Assembly: GCA_964600235.1 (NCBI GenBank)
Contig: CAZRIV010000002.1
Location: 265,636-329,635, forward strand
Length of the DNA: 64,000 nt
Direction: 5' to 3'
DNA from: MWEI01 sp964600235
GTDB lineage: Bacteria; Desulfobacterota; Desulfomonilia; UBA1062
Positions 1 to 10,824 of this stretch are shown one piece after another (position 1 is the first letter of the stretch; the number at the start of each line of letters is the position of its first letter). Both the position numbers and the translations under genes were made by a program. The notes beneath the pieces were generated by a model. That model saw nothing but the letters and a program-made list of their open reading frames with translations. It searched no databases and was not told the origin of the DNA.

Positions 1-774
1 TTATCCAAGACCATCATGAACCTCGTGTCCAATGCGGCTGAAGCAATGCCCAAGGGTGGCAAGGTGACGGTGCGGACCGAGCGCCGGTTTCTCTACCGGC
101 CGCTGAAGGGGTATGACACCGTGGCGCGGGGCGAGTATGTGGTGGTCATTGTGGAGGATAACGGCATCGGCATATCGCCTGAAGACCTGAAGAGGATATT
201 CGAGCCGTTCTTCTCGAAGAAGATCATGGGGAGAAGCGGTACGGGCCTGGGAATGACCGTCGTCTGGTCAACGGTGAAAGACCACCATGGTTATATCGAT
301 GTGGAATCTGAAGAAGGCAGGGGAAGCAGGTTCTATCTGTATTTCCCCATCACCGACAAGGCCGCCAAAAAGGAACCTGCTCTGGATCAGATACAGAATT
401 ACTCCGGAAAGGAGTCGGTTCTTGTCGTCGATGATTCCGCAGAGCAGAGGGAACTGACAAGAAACATACTGAACAAGCTCGGGTACTCTGTGGAAGTGGC
501 GAAAAGCGGTGAGGATGCCCTTGACCTCATCAAGGAACATCCGTTTGACCTGTTGCTGCTGGACATGATCATGGATCCGGGGATCGACGGCCTGGACACC
601 TATAAAAGGGTTCTCGATCTCTGCGGCTCTCAGAAGGCCATCATCGTGAGCGGCTACTCCGAATCCGAAAGGGTGAAAGAGGCCTTGAGTCTGGGTGCCG
701 GCGCGTACATCAGAAAGCCGTACCACCTGTCCGAGTTGGCCAGGGCGGTCAGATCAGAGCTGAACAAACCTTAA
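1..774 (+). CDS. Hybrid sensor histidine kinase/response regulator, C-terminal part (5' truncated by window)
   Basis: The frame is open from base 1, so the true start lies upstream. About 257 residues are visible. First comes a HATPase domain with an N box (NLVSNAAEAM), a G1 box (DNGIGI) and a G2 box (GTGLGM). A CheY-like receiver follows, with the acidic pair D144/D145, phospho-acceptor D188 in LLLLDM and the conserved lysine K239. It would autophosphorylate on an upstream DHp histidine outside the window and pass the phosphate to its own receiver. The input domain and any PAS or membrane segments cannot be seen. The receiver is followed directly by the stop, so no output domain is present; a separate phosphotransfer protein or regulator is likely. 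Confidence 0.93.
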   Translation, partial: LSKTIMNLVSNAAEAMPKGGKVTVRTERRFLYRPLKGYDTVARGEYVVVIVEDNGIGISPEDLKRIFEPFFSKKIMGRSGTGLGMTVVWSTVKDHHGYIDVESEEGRGSRFYLYFPITDKAAKKEPALDQIQNYSGKESVLVVDDSAEQRELTRNILNKLGYSVEVAKSGEDALDLIKEHPFDLLLLDMIMDPGIDGLDTYKRVLDLCGSQKAIIVSGYSESERVKEALSLGAGAYIRKPYHLSELARAVRSELNKP

Positions 775-1155
775 CCGTTGTCGCAGAGCTCACCTCGAGG
801 CGAAAAAGCATCTCACCTATCGCTTAGAACCTTGAAAGATATTTTTACCCGTTCAGATCAAAGACCCTTTGCATAACTTCGGAAGAGCTATTAATCCAGA
901 CAAGAAAAAACCTTACCCGAACAGATGATGGATCCAGGAATTGACAAGCAATTTGCTTGTCAATTCCTGGATCCATCATCTGTTCGGGCCAATTTTTGGT
1001 GCTGTTCAACTATGGGTAAGGAGTTGTATAGGAGTTGGGGCCATTTTGTCATGCCCCCTTTCTGCGGCTTCACACCGCTTCTCGTACTTCAAGAACTGTG
1101 TTAAAAGACGCAGGATTCATGGACATGAATATAAGGAGATCAATTCAATCCTGAC
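775..1155. other. Intergenic region with a long hairpin
   Basis: This 381-base gap follows the histidine kinase and precedes the permease. Its only clear structure is the perfect inverted repeat at 916-988. The downstream ATG at 1156 has an AAGGAG-like stretch near 1133-1138, rather far upstream, and an in-frame stop at 1132. No RNA gene or credible small protein was seen. Confidence 0.6.
916..988. repeat. Perfect inverted repeat, 36-bp arms, 1-nt loop
   Basis: Bases 916-951 are the exact reverse complement of 953-988, separated by one T at 952. A run of five T occurs shortly after the right arm (near 993), so it could end transcription of the histidine kinase. The length and perfect pairing are far beyond a normal intrinsic terminator. 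On DNA the element could extrude as a cruciform. Compare the repeats at 4054-4124 and 28194-28280. Confidence 0.9.
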
Positions 1156-2115
1156 ATGGATACATCGACCCGGTTCATTCTCTTCCAGGCACTGATCATC
1201 CTCCCTTTTGTCTCAGGCATTGCGGTAAAGAAAATTTTCAGAATCCAGGATCCTTCGGCCTTCACCAAGAGACTCATCAAGGTCAACCTGATGGCCATAG
1301 AGCCCATAATAGCACTCTGGAGCACATGGGGGCTCGTGCTCACAGGGGAACTTGTCTGGCTCCCCCTTTCGGGGCTGTTCCTCGTGCTGGCAGGCATGGC
1401 CTTCGGGGCTGCATTCAAACGTATACTCGGCCTCTCCGAGAAGAAAGGTTCAACCTTTCTCATCAGCTCATCACTGGCCAACCACGGCTTCACCATGGGG
1501 GCGTTTCTCTGTTACCTCCTCCTGGGTGAGCAGGGGCTGGGCCTTGCGTTTCTCTTCCTTTCCTACTTCATGCCCTATATATTCCTGGTGGTCTTCCCCT
1601 ATGCAGGCAGGAAATCCACGGGAAAACCCTATACCCTCAGGTCTGCAGCACAGTTTTTCCTGAGCCTGCAGAACATGCCGCTCTTTGCGATCATCAGCGC
1701 ACTGGTCCTCCTGGCCTTCGGACTCGACAGGCCGCGCATGCATTTCCCGGTCGACGGCTTCATCATCATTTCCATGGCGCTCTACTACTTCACCCTGGGG
1801 CTCAATTTCGAGCTGCCCGCCTTTTTCATGTCCGGCAAAGAGAATGCAGCCCTTGCTGCAATAAAGTTCCTCCTGGTGCCTGGAGCAACGCTTCTCACCC
1901 TCAAGTCAGTCCACCTCGACCCTGCCATCGAAACCGTCATATTCGTCCAGTCATGCATGCCTGCCGCCATTTATTCCGTGGTTTCATCGGTGCTGTTCGA
2001 CCTTGAGGCGGGTTTTGCATCAAACCTGTTCGTCTGGAATTCACTGATCTTTCTTGTGGGGATACTGCCTGTGCTCTTCATGTTCAGGGATCTTATTCTC
2101 GGGATACTGGTCTAA
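1156..2115 (+). CDS. AEC-family (auxin efflux carrier-like) permease
   Basis: This 319-residue protein is almost entirely hydrophobic, with about ten predicted membrane segments in two halves separated by a short polar stretch near residue 155 (YAGRKSTGKPYT). Length, topology and Gly/Asn-containing helix breaks such as SSLANHGFTMG resemble the AEC/bile-acid-symporter-like carriers, which export or exchange small organic acids across the inner membrane. The substrate cannot be inferred. The start is ATG 1156 because an in-frame stop lies at 1132. The HAD hydrolase follows 15 bases downstream, so the two are probably co-transcribed. Confidence 0.75.
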   Translation: MDTSTRFILFQALIILPFVSGIAVKKIFRIQDPSAFTKRLIKVNLMAIEPIIALWSTWGLVLTGELVWLPLSGLFLVLAGMAFGAAFKRILGLSEKKGSTFLISSSLANHGFTMGAFLCYLLLGEQGLGLAFLFLSYFMPYIFLVVFPYAGRKSTGKPYTLRSAAQFFLSLQNMPLFAIISALVLLAFGLDRPRMHFPVDGFIIISMALYYFTLGLNFELPAFFMSGKENAALAAIKFLLVPGATLLTLKSVHLDPAIETVIFVQSCMPAAIYSVVSSVLFDLEAGFASNLFVWNSLIFLVGILPVLFMFRDLILGILV

Positions 2116-2130
2116 TGAGAAGGGGGATGG

Positions 2131-2790
2131 ATGGAATCACATAAAATATCGGCTGTACTGTTCGATTTCGGAGGCGTTCTGGCGGAGGAGGGCTTTAAAA
2201 ACGGCCTTTTCCACATTGCATCGCTCAACGGGATCAACGCCCAGGATTTCTTCAGTACGACACGAAGTCTCATCTCCTCAAGCGGTTACCTTACCGGGGG
2301 CTGCAGCGAAAGTTTCTTCTGGGACCAGCTCCGGGAAAAAACAGGAGTGAAGGGCTCGGATGAGGAACTCAAGAGGATTATTCTCGATCGTTTCATCGTA
2401 CGGGACTGGATGATAGACCTCGTAAATAAGCTCAAGGAGGAATCCATCCGCGTGGCCATCCTTAGCGACCAGACCAACTGGCTTGACGAACTCGATGAGA
2501 GGCTGCATTTCTCCGGCCTGTTCGAACGGGTGTTCAACAGCTATCACCTGGGCAAGAGCAAACATGATCCGAGCATCTTCACGGATGTCACGGCGGCCCT
2601 GGGGCTGGAGACCTGCCGGACTCTCTTCATCGATGACACCATCGGCCATGTGGAAAGGGCGCGATCCTGCGGGATGCATGCCATCCATTATCAGGGCAGG
2701 GGACAGTTCCTGAAGGAAATGGGCATGTACTTTCCCCTGATAGTGCCCGGTGGCGGGCAAAAGGCTGACGGGCTTATGGAAGGATCATAA
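2131..2790 (+). CDS. HAD-superfamily (subfamily IA) hydrolase
   Basis: The 219-residue product has the HAD motifs in order: FDFGGVL near residue 12 (nucleophile Asp; the usual second Asp is Gly, as in the epoxide-hydrolase N-domain/YihX-like branch), LSDQTN (motif II), GKSKHDPSIF (motif III Lys) and FIDDTIGHVERA (motif IV acidic pair). An alpha-helical cap lies between motifs I and II. It is probably a small-molecule phosphatase of unknown substrate. The start has an AGGGGGA ribosome site directly upstream. The gene converges on the methyltransferase with only 14 bases between stops. Confidence 0.88.
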   Translation: MESHKISAVLFDFGGVLAEEGFKNGLFHIASLNGINAQDFFSTTRSLISSSGYLTGGCSESFFWDQLREKTGVKGSDEELKRIILDRFIVRDWMIDLVNKLKEESIRVAILSDQTNWLDELDERLHFSGLFERVFNSYHLGKSKHDPSIFTDVTAALGLETCRTLFIDDTIGHVERARSCGMHAIHYQGRGQFLKEMGMYFPLIVPGGGQKADGLMEGS

Positions 2791-2804
2791 AAGTCATAGG
2801 GTGG

Positions 2805-3929
2805 TCAGTACAGCTCGTACTTCACCAGCCTTCCATCCAGCTGGCCGTTTTTCAATGGCTTTTTCCAGGCAGTCCTGAGCCCCACCTTCTTGATGAGCTC
2901 CCGGTTGCCGAAATATACATATGCCGTTGACCCGGTGCAGCGCTGCTTGAGAAAATCACCGAAATCCTTCATGAACTCAGCCATGTCCTGGCTGTTTTTC
3001 ATCCTGAGCCCATAGGGCGGGTTGCATACGATGGTTGTGTCCTTGATGGACCCTATGTCCTGAAACCTCATCTTGGAAAACCGGATGTTCTTTCCCGAGG
3101 GCAGGTTGCGGCTGTTCATCCGTGCCATTGCCACGGCCTTCTCCGAGATGTCGCTGCCTGCAATGAGGCCCTCCTTCAGCGGCCGGATTTGGCGGTCCGC
3201 TTCCTTCTTTACCGAATTCCAGGTGCGCTCGTCGAAGTCGGGCATGAACCGGAACCCGAAAGACTCTCTGAAATAGCCCGAAGGGATTGCGCAGTAATGC
3301 ATGAGGGCCTCGAAGAGCAGCGTGCCTGATCCGCACATGGGGTCATACAGGGGGGTGGACCCGTCCCAGTCGCTCAGGCGGACGATGGCGGCCGCAAGGG
3401 TTTCCTGCATGGGGGCATCCACCGCCTCATCCCGGTATCCCCTGCGGTGCAGCGACCCGCCCGATGTGTCCAGGTAGATGGTGGCCTTGTTCTTCGAGAT
3501 GTGGAGGTTGAAGCAGATGTCGGCATTGATCCTTTCCACGTTTGGCCTGTCGTCATATGTGTCCCTGAAACTGTCCACGATGGCGTCCTTCAGGACGAGC
3601 CCTGCATACTGGGAATGGCGTATTATGCTGTTGGACACGTTCGCAGAGATCACAAAGGTTTCATCCAGGCTGAAGAGCTCGGTCCAGGGTATGCTGCGGG
3701 CGGTCTTGTAGAGATACTCCGTGCTGTGGCAGTCAAAGGTGAGCAGCGGCGCCAGCACCCTGCTGATGATCCGGGCCGTGTAGTTGATGCGGTAGAGAGT
3801 CTCCTTCTCGGCGGAAAAATACAGCCCGCGGAAGGTGGGCTTCACATCTCCGGCTCCGAGACGGGAAAGTTCTTCAATACCCAGTTCCTCCATGCCCTCG
3901 GCGATCTGGGCGAAAAATCGTTTGCTCAT
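2805..3929 (-). CDS. rlmL: THUMP-domain 23S rRNA (guanine-N2) methyltransferase, RlmL/RlmK-type
   Basis: About 374 residues. An N-terminal THUMP-type RNA-binding region (to about residue 150) is followed by a Rossmann methyltransferase with DPMCGSGTLL as the SAM-binding motif I, an acidic GSDIS motif II, and CNPPYG, the (N/D)PPY motif of N2-guanine or N6-adenine methyltransferases. It lacks the second methyltransferase domain of the fused E. coli RlmKL and corresponds to the RlmL half, which modifies 23S rRNA G2445. Start ATG 3929 is chosen because it opens the conserved KRFFAQ segment; a GTG at 3947 is possible and has no better ribosome site. Confidence 0.85.
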   Translation of the reverse strand: MSKRFFAQIAEGMEELGIEELSRLGAGDVKPTFRGLYFSAEKETLYRINYTARIISRVLAPLLTFDCHSTEYLYKTARSIPWTELFSLDETFVISANVSNSIIRHSQYAGLVLKDAIVDSFRDTYDDRPNVERINADICFNLHISKNKATIYLDTSGGSLHRRGYRDEAVDAPMQETLAAAIVRLSDWDGSTPLYDPMCGSGTLLFEALMHYCAIPSGYFRESFGFRFMPDFDERTWNSVKKEADRQIRPLKEGLIAGSDISEKAVAMARMNSRNLPSGKNIRFSKMRFQDIGSIKDTTIVCNPPYGLRMKNSQDMAEFMKDFGDFLKQRCTGSTAYVYFGNRELIKKVGLRTAWKKPLKNGQLDGRLVKYELY

Positions 3930-4338
3930 CTGATAGTTGTAAATCACCTGTGCGTGCTCTCCTTGTCGTTGAATATACCATATCCGAAAATTATGCGAAT
4001 GGGTGGAATACTTTGGGATGAAGCACGTGATATTCTTTGCAAGGAAAAATTAGCCTGTACAAATGGTGTTTTTGCCGGGAACAGGCAAACAGCCTGTTCC
4101 CGGCAAAAACACCATTTGTACAGGTCAGGTTTTGAAAAGCCTTAAATAACACCATGACCCGGATATGAATGAGTTCTCTGAAGTTGATGTACTTTTCGAT
4201 ATAGTCATGTACTGAATTGCCCAGGCATGAAGCAGCCATTGACAAACACGGCGGCATTTACTACGACACCAGTGCAAAGGCCTTGGGTGCCATCCATGCC
4301 AAGGTTGGGCCAAGGGCCTGAAGGATCAAGATCACTAT
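3930..4338. other. Divergent intergenic region with hairpin and a possible gene remnant
   Basis: This gap of about 400 bases separates the methyltransferase (minus) from lepA (plus). It holds the perfect inverted repeat at 4054-4124. On the plus strand, 4205-4321 is open for 38 codons in one frame without a start codon, and the piece near 4232-4318 reads like a protein C-terminus (KHGGIYYDTSAKALG). It may be the remnant of a lost gene, but I could not assign a family. Confidence 0.45.
4054..4124. repeat. Perfect inverted repeat, 33-bp arms, 5-nt loop
   Basis: Bases 4054-4086 are the exact reverse complement of 4092-4124, with loop AAACA. It lies between two divergently transcribed genes, about 125 bases before the methyltransferase start and 215 before lepA, so it is upstream of both and is not a normal terminator. 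There is no coding sequence immediately beside it. Confidence 0.9.
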
Positions 4339-6131
<1,793 letters not shown>

Positions 6132-6135
<4 letters not shown>

Positions 6136-7271
6136 GCAACACTGATAAGGAAGCGGCCCCCGGGCTGTACATCCATATCCCGTTCTGCAAGGCCAAGTGC
6201 TCGTACTGCGATTTCTACTCTATTGCCTCTGCCGGGCGCATGGATGATTTTCTCCGGGCCCTCTTCAAGGAAATGGACCTCTACCGCGATGCGTTCACGG
6301 AGTTCGACACGATCTATCTCGGCGGCGGGACACCCTCGCTGCTCAGCCCGCATCAGATCGAGAGGACACTCAAGAAGATACAAAGTAGCTTTTCGGTTGT
6401 CCCGGATTCCGAGATCACCATGGAGGTGAACCCGGCAGACTGGGGACGAATAGAACTGAGTGAGGTGCGGGGCATGGGCGTCAACCGCATCAGTATCGGT
6501 GTGCAGTCGTTCAGCGATTCCGAGCTCACCTTCCTCGGCCGCAGGCATACGAGCGACCAGGCGCTGAGTGCCCTTGAAGACGCTATGTTCGCAGGGTTTG
6601 ACAACATCAGCATCGACCTGATGTACAGCCTGCCCGGCCAGAGCTGGGAAGCCTGGTTGTCCTCACTCACACAGGCCTTGGGTCTTCACCCGGCCCACCT
6701 GTCGTGCTACGAGCTGGAACTCAAGGACAACACACCGCTTGGGCGCAGGCTGGAGGCTGGTGAATTCAAGACGCCCACGGAAGAATCACAGCGGGACTTC
6801 TTCATCCGTACCTCCGAGCTCCTGGAAAAATCGGGGTATATCCACTATGAGATCTCAAATTTTGCAGCAGAAATGGGAAAGGCGTCCCGCCACAACAGCA
6901 AGTACTGGGACCATACCCCTTACCTGGGTCTCGGCCCGTCAGCGCACTCATTTCAAAACAGAAGGAGGTGGTGGAACCATGCATCGCTGGATGACTACCT
7001 GCACGATCTTGATATGGGGACGCCTCCTGTAAGCGGTATCGAGAGCCTCACCTCTGAGCAGTTATGCATGGAAGCCGCATTCCTCGCCCTTCGGACACGA
7101 ACGGGAATCGATGCGGAGCAGTTCCGGGGACGATACGGATCTGATCTCCTGAGGGAAAAATCAGCAGAGCTGGAGCTGTGGAGCAGGGAAGGTCTTATTG
7201 AGATAAAAGACGGCTTCATCCGTCCCACCCGCGCCGGCATGGCCGTCGCAGACTGCTTGGTGCTGTTTTAG
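6132..7271 (+). CDS. hemW: HemW-type radical SAM protein (heme chaperone, coproporphyrinogen oxidase-like)
   Basis: About 379 residues from TTG 6132, whose last bases overlap the lepA stop codon. The same frame runs open further upstream inside lepA, but homology begins at the YIHIPFC segment. The radical SAM cluster is C19-x3-C23-x2-C26 (CKAKCSYC). GGGTPS follows as the SAM-binding glycine motif, then EVNP, a TIM-barrel half, and the C-terminal HemW region with HNSKYWDHTPYLGLGPSAHSF. HemN has an extra cysteine directly after the cluster; here it is Asp-Phe, which fits HemW (heme binding and insertion) rather than true coproporphyrinogen III dehydrogenase. Confidence 0.9.
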
Positions 7272-7854
7272 CTGCGGGTCCATTCAGTGTCCAATCTGGG
7301 TGTAGGTTATATGGGCTTTGAGCAAGGATTGATTATAATTTGTACTGGCTGCAATCTGATCTTGCATATGGGAATGAAGGCTGCAAATGAGGTCTAACAG
7401 CAGATCCTTACAACTTACACTGGAAGTAAAGATGTCGTGCCATGATGTGGACTTTGGGTAGCCAGGTTAATCTATCCAGATAGCATCAGCAGATCTTCAG
7501 TTTTTGACTATACTCAAGGTTGAACAGAATATGAAGGAATCACCGGTCCAAGCAAAGTGCTGAGTATGAGTTACTACCTACAAAGGGCATTGTTCAAGCC
7601 AGGCCAACGATTGTGGCACAATATCTTTAAGTTTTTAAGGTCTTGTGAAACCGATCATTTACCTCAGAAATCTCTATTCTATAATTATTCATTCTCTTCA
7701 CTGAATTCACCCTTTATTACCTATCATCCTTAATGGAAATTCTTTTATGCGTTCACCTATACTTGCCCCTTCAATAGTATAGTGATAAGATATTAAATTG
7801 TTTTTACCGTGCAGTGATTTGTATATGCAGATTAATGATAAACAAGGGGATTCC
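7272..7854. other. AT-rich intergenic region
   Basis: About 580 bases, visibly more AT-rich than the flanking lepA-hemW genes, and the start of an AT-richer segment reaching about 10.8 kb. I found no convincing gene, RNA or repeat. A TTGACT element lies near 7505, but no good -10 goes with it. Confidence 0.5.
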
Positions 7855-9642
7855 TTGAAAAAGGCTATCGTTCTCATCGTTCTGCTATTCCTTGTATTTC
7901 TCGGTGTGTCCAAAGGAGACGACAATGAAGCTTTCAAAAATGCATATTACAAAGCTGCATTGCATGAATTGAAACCCCTTGCAGAAAAAGGGTATGCCGA
8001 GGCCCAGTACAACCTTGGAGTTATGTATGAATTTGGTCAGGGCGTTCCTCAAGATTTTGCTGAGGCGGTAAAATGGTATAGAAAGTCGGCTGATCAGGGT
8101 TATACCAAGGCCCTAGTATCCTTGGGAGACAAGTATGAAAACGGCCAAGGTGTCCCACAGGACTATGCTGAGTCATTAAAATTGTATAGAAAAGCGGCTG
8201 ACCAGGGGTATTCCCTTGCTCAAATCAAACTTGGAAACAAGTATGGTCTTGGTCAGGGTGTTCCTGAAGATTTTGCTGAAGCAGCGAAATGGTATAGGAA
8301 GGCTGCTGACCAAGGGAGAGACCAGGCTGAGTTTATGCTGGGATCTCATTATGAAACTGGCTTGGGCGTTCCTCAAGATTTTGCTGAGGCGGTAAAATGG
8401 TATAGGAAGGCTGCTGACCAGGGTCATTCCAGAGCGCTGCTCTCCCTGGGGAACATGTATTTTCACGGTCAAGGTGTACCACAGGACTATGCTGAGGCAT
8501 TGATATTGTATAAAAAGGCGGCGGATCAGGGTGATCCCATGTCTCAATGCATGCTGGGTGCCATGTATCTTCTTGGTAAAGGTGTTTCGCAGGACTATGC
8601 TGAGGCATTGAAGTGGAGCAGGAAAGCGGCTGACCAGGGAATTGCCACAGCCCAATTCAACCTCGGAAGGATGTATGACAAAGGCCTAGGTGTATCAAAG
8701 GACGATACCGAGGCTTTGAAGTGGTACCAAATGGCGGCGGATCAGGGTGATGCCTCTGCTCAAGGTAGTCTGGGTGCCATGTATTATAGTGGCGAAAGGG
8801 TGCCACGGAATTACATCCTATCATATATGTGGTTGAATCTAGCGGCATCTCAAAAATCAGAAAACGCAATAAAATTAAGAAATCTTCTTGAACATCAAAT
8901 GACACCAAGTCAGATAGCTGAAGCGCAAGAGCTATCATCGAAATGGACAAAGAAGCAAAGCGGGAAAAGCAAAGATGGTTCTATTGTACCAAATGAAGTT
9001 GCGCCAAACGAGATGACACCTGGTATCATAACAAGATATGGAACCGGTTTTTCTGTTTCTCCAAATGGTTTTATTGTCACTGCAAATCATGTTATTGCCA
9101 ATGCTGTTTCAATAAAAGCCCTCCAGGGCAGCACTATACTGAAAGCCTTACTAGTAAAGAGTGATCCGTTAAACGATGTCGCCATTCTCAAAATCGATAA
9201 GACCACACCAGCTTTTTTGCCTATTGCTCTTATAAGGTCTGCAAAAACAGGCGAAAGGGTTTTTACTATCGGATATCCAATGAGTAATTTACTTGGACAA
9301 GAGCAAAAATATACCGAGGGTGTAATCAGTTCCTTGAGTGGAATCCAGGGTGCAGCATCCTTTATGCAGATTACAGTTCCTGTTCAGCCTGGAAATTCTG
9401 GCGGGCCTCTGGTCAATGAAAAGGGGCAGGTAGTTGGTGTTATTAGTTCCACTGCGGCAGTATTGCCATTTATAAAAGCGTCGGGGACAATCCCCCAAAA
9501 TATTAACTGGGCAGTTAAGGCAGATTATATAAGGCCATTACTTAATTTGACGGAAACGCCGCAAAAGAGCCAGGTAATGCGAGAAGAAGCAATTGAAAAA
9601 ACAAAATGTGCAACCTATATGATTGAGGTCGAGACTAGATAA
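7855..9642 (+). CDS. Secreted Sel1-repeat protein fused to a trypsin/HtrA-like serine protease domain
   Basis: About 595 residues. TTG 7855 is chosen because AAGGGGA lies 4-5 bases upstream and it opens a clean signal peptide (KKAIVLIVLLFLVFLGVS); in-frame upstream starts at 7798 (TTG) and 7825 (ATG) lack a ribosome site. Eight Sel1-like repeats of 36 residues span about residues 45-330, with signature pattern LG-Y-GQGVPQD-AEA-KWY-KAADQG. The C-terminal third is a chymotrypsin-fold protease with the full triad: His in TANHV, Asp in NDVAILKI, Ser in QPGNSGGPL. No PDZ domain is visible. The repeats probably bind a protein partner in the envelope and the protease cleaves it. Base use differs from the neighbours, suggesting acquisition. 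Confidence 0.88.
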   Translation: MKKAIVLIVLLFLVFLGVSKGDDNEAFKNAYYKAALHELKPLAEKGYAEAQYNLGVMYEFGQGVPQDFAEAVKWYRKSADQGYTKALVSLGDKYENGQGVPQDYAESLKLYRKAADQGYSLAQIKLGNKYGLGQGVPEDFAEAAKWYRKAADQGRDQAEFMLGSHYETGLGVPQDFAEAVKWYRKAADQGHSRALLSLGNMYFHGQGVPQDYAEALILYKKAADQGDPMSQCMLGAMYLLGKGVSQDYAEALKWSRKAADQGIATAQFNLGRMYDKGLGVSKDDTEALKWYQMAADQGDASAQGSLGAMYYSGERVPRNYILSYMWLNLAASQKSENAIKLRNLLEHQMTPSQIAEAQELSSKWTKKQSGKSKDGSIVPNEVAPNEMTPGIITRYGTGFSVSPNGFIVTANHVIANAVSIKALQGSTILKALLVKSDPLNDVAILKIDKTTPAFLPIALIRSAKTGERVFTIGYPMSNLLGQEQKYTEGVISSLSGIQGAASFMQITVPVQPGNSGGPLVNEKGQVVGVISSTAAVLPFIKASGTIPQNINWAVKADYIRPLLNLTETPQKSQVMREEAIEKTKCATYMIEVETR

Positions 9643-9770
9643 ACAGAGTAAGTTGGCCTATCCCGACGAATAAAGTTTTGGCTTAAAAGATTACGTTTTG
9701 CGGTAATAGACTCACGGTAAGGAAGTCATCTGCCTGAATATCAGAAGCAAATCAATTGGCCAGGAGAGTC

Positions 9771-10481
9771 ATGACGATATCAACTTGGTATAGCTTAGAA
9801 GCTGAGGCTGTCGAGGTAGCGTTAATGTCAGCACAGCAGTCTAAGAGTATTTGCATACTGCTTCAAGGAGCACTCTCTACCCTCGCAGACGGTTTCACAG
9901 AAGTTGAACTTCAGAATACTAGATCAACACACGCTCAGATGGGGCTCTTCAGTCAAAACCTGAATTCCCTGAAATGCAGCATCGACCTTGCTACACGAGG
10001 ATACTACACACAGTCCATAGACCTCTTAAGGTGTGTCTATGAAAACTGGATAGCGTTTCACTACCTTACACGGTTCCCCAAAAAGGCAGACCTTTGGCTA
10101 TGTGCCGATAAGAGGCCCCCAAGACACTCCGATATGCTTAAAGCTCTGGGGCCTGAATTCATCGAGGACAAAGCAGCAGCTCGTGAGTGGTATGGAACTC
10201 TATGCCACTTTGCTCACACCGACTCGCTTGTTGTATTGCCTCACCTCGGCAGTTATAATGGTGAAGCGTGTGCATTCTTCGGTGCAAAGTACAAACCAGA
10301 CCTATTTCATACTTGTGCATATACAATCTCACTATTCACGAGCATCATGCTGCGGGAAGTTTCACAATATATAGGGCCAGATGTTGCATGGCATCAACGT
10401 TACATAAATACGATTGAACAACTCTTGCATTTCATTGAGCAGGAGAATGATGAGTTCAATAGGTCGAAGGAAATGACATAA
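9771..10481 (+). CDS. Uncharacterised protein, all-helical
   Basis: About 236 residues. ATG 9771 has AGGAGA at 9762-9767, better than an in-frame TTG at 9756. The sequence is soluble and predicted mostly helical, with LRCVYENWIAFHYLTR and WYGTLCHFAHTDS segments containing conserved-looking Tyr/His/Asp residues. It loosely recalls the DUF5677-like or HEPN-like helical proteins often found on genomic islands, but I cannot assign a family. Codon use is AT-richer than in flanking housekeeping genes. It stands alone between the Sel1-protease and the nucleotidyltransferase. Confidence 0.65.
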   Translation: MTISTWYSLEAEAVEVALMSAQQSKSICILLQGALSTLADGFTEVELQNTRSTHAQMGLFSQNLNSLKCSIDLATRGYYTQSIDLLRCVYENWIAFHYLTRFPKKADLWLCADKRPPRHSDMLKALGPEFIEDKAAAREWYGTLCHFAHTDSLVVLPHLGSYNGEACAFFGAKYKPDLFHTCAYTISLFTSIMLREVSQYIGPDVAWHQRYINTIEQLLHFIEQENDEFNRSKEMT

Positions 10482-10824
10482 GCCAACAACAAGCCATCGG
10501 AAGTGACTCTGTAACCCACGTCGAAAATGACCTGTCTTCCGGAACAACTCAACGGCGATATTAAAGTATAGATAACGTGCCACTTATCACGATCAGCCTA
10601 GATTGTATATTTCTTCCATGAATTGATGGTTCCCATGTTTTTGGCGCAACCATTGATTCCGCAAAAGAAGCATCAGTTTTATATGCAATTAGAAATTGAA
10701 TAGAATGTGCCATAGAAGCTTTTTATACCTGAAGTTTGATTATCATAGGATTTAAAACAAGATGATCAGTTTTCGAATCACCCCTTGAGTTATACGCAAT
10801 AATCAGCTACCCTGCGTATAACTT
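10482..10824. other. AT-rich intergenic region
   Basis: This gap of about 340 bases closes the AT-rich segment. Apart from the inverted repeat at 10788-10823 next to the following start codon, I see no gene or repeat. Confidence 0.5.
10788..10823. promoter_or_regulatory. Inverted repeat abutting a start codon (candidate operator)
   Basis: The 11-base arms at 10788-10798 (AGTTATACGCA) and 10813-10823 are perfect reverse complements separated by 14 bases, and end one base before ATG 10825. No Shine-Dalgarno sequence precedes that ATG. The repeat could be a repressor site overlapping the transcription start, or an RNA hairpin that limits translation. Confidence 0.5.

Noticed and set aside
941..1195. 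An 84-codon open frame on the plus strand over the 916-988 repeat
   Set aside because: Its start lies inside the palindrome and the translation has no protein-like pattern; the AEC gene starts in another frame.
3991..4257. An 88-codon minus-strand open frame over the 4054-4124 repeat
   Set aside because: The sequence is dictated by the inverted repeat, whose two arms give mirrored peptides, and it has no ribosome site.
4205..4321. Remnant resembling a class I fumarase beta subunit end (KHGG-I/F-Y pattern)
   Set aside because: Only a handful of residues match and there is no start or supporting neighbour; not enough to name it.
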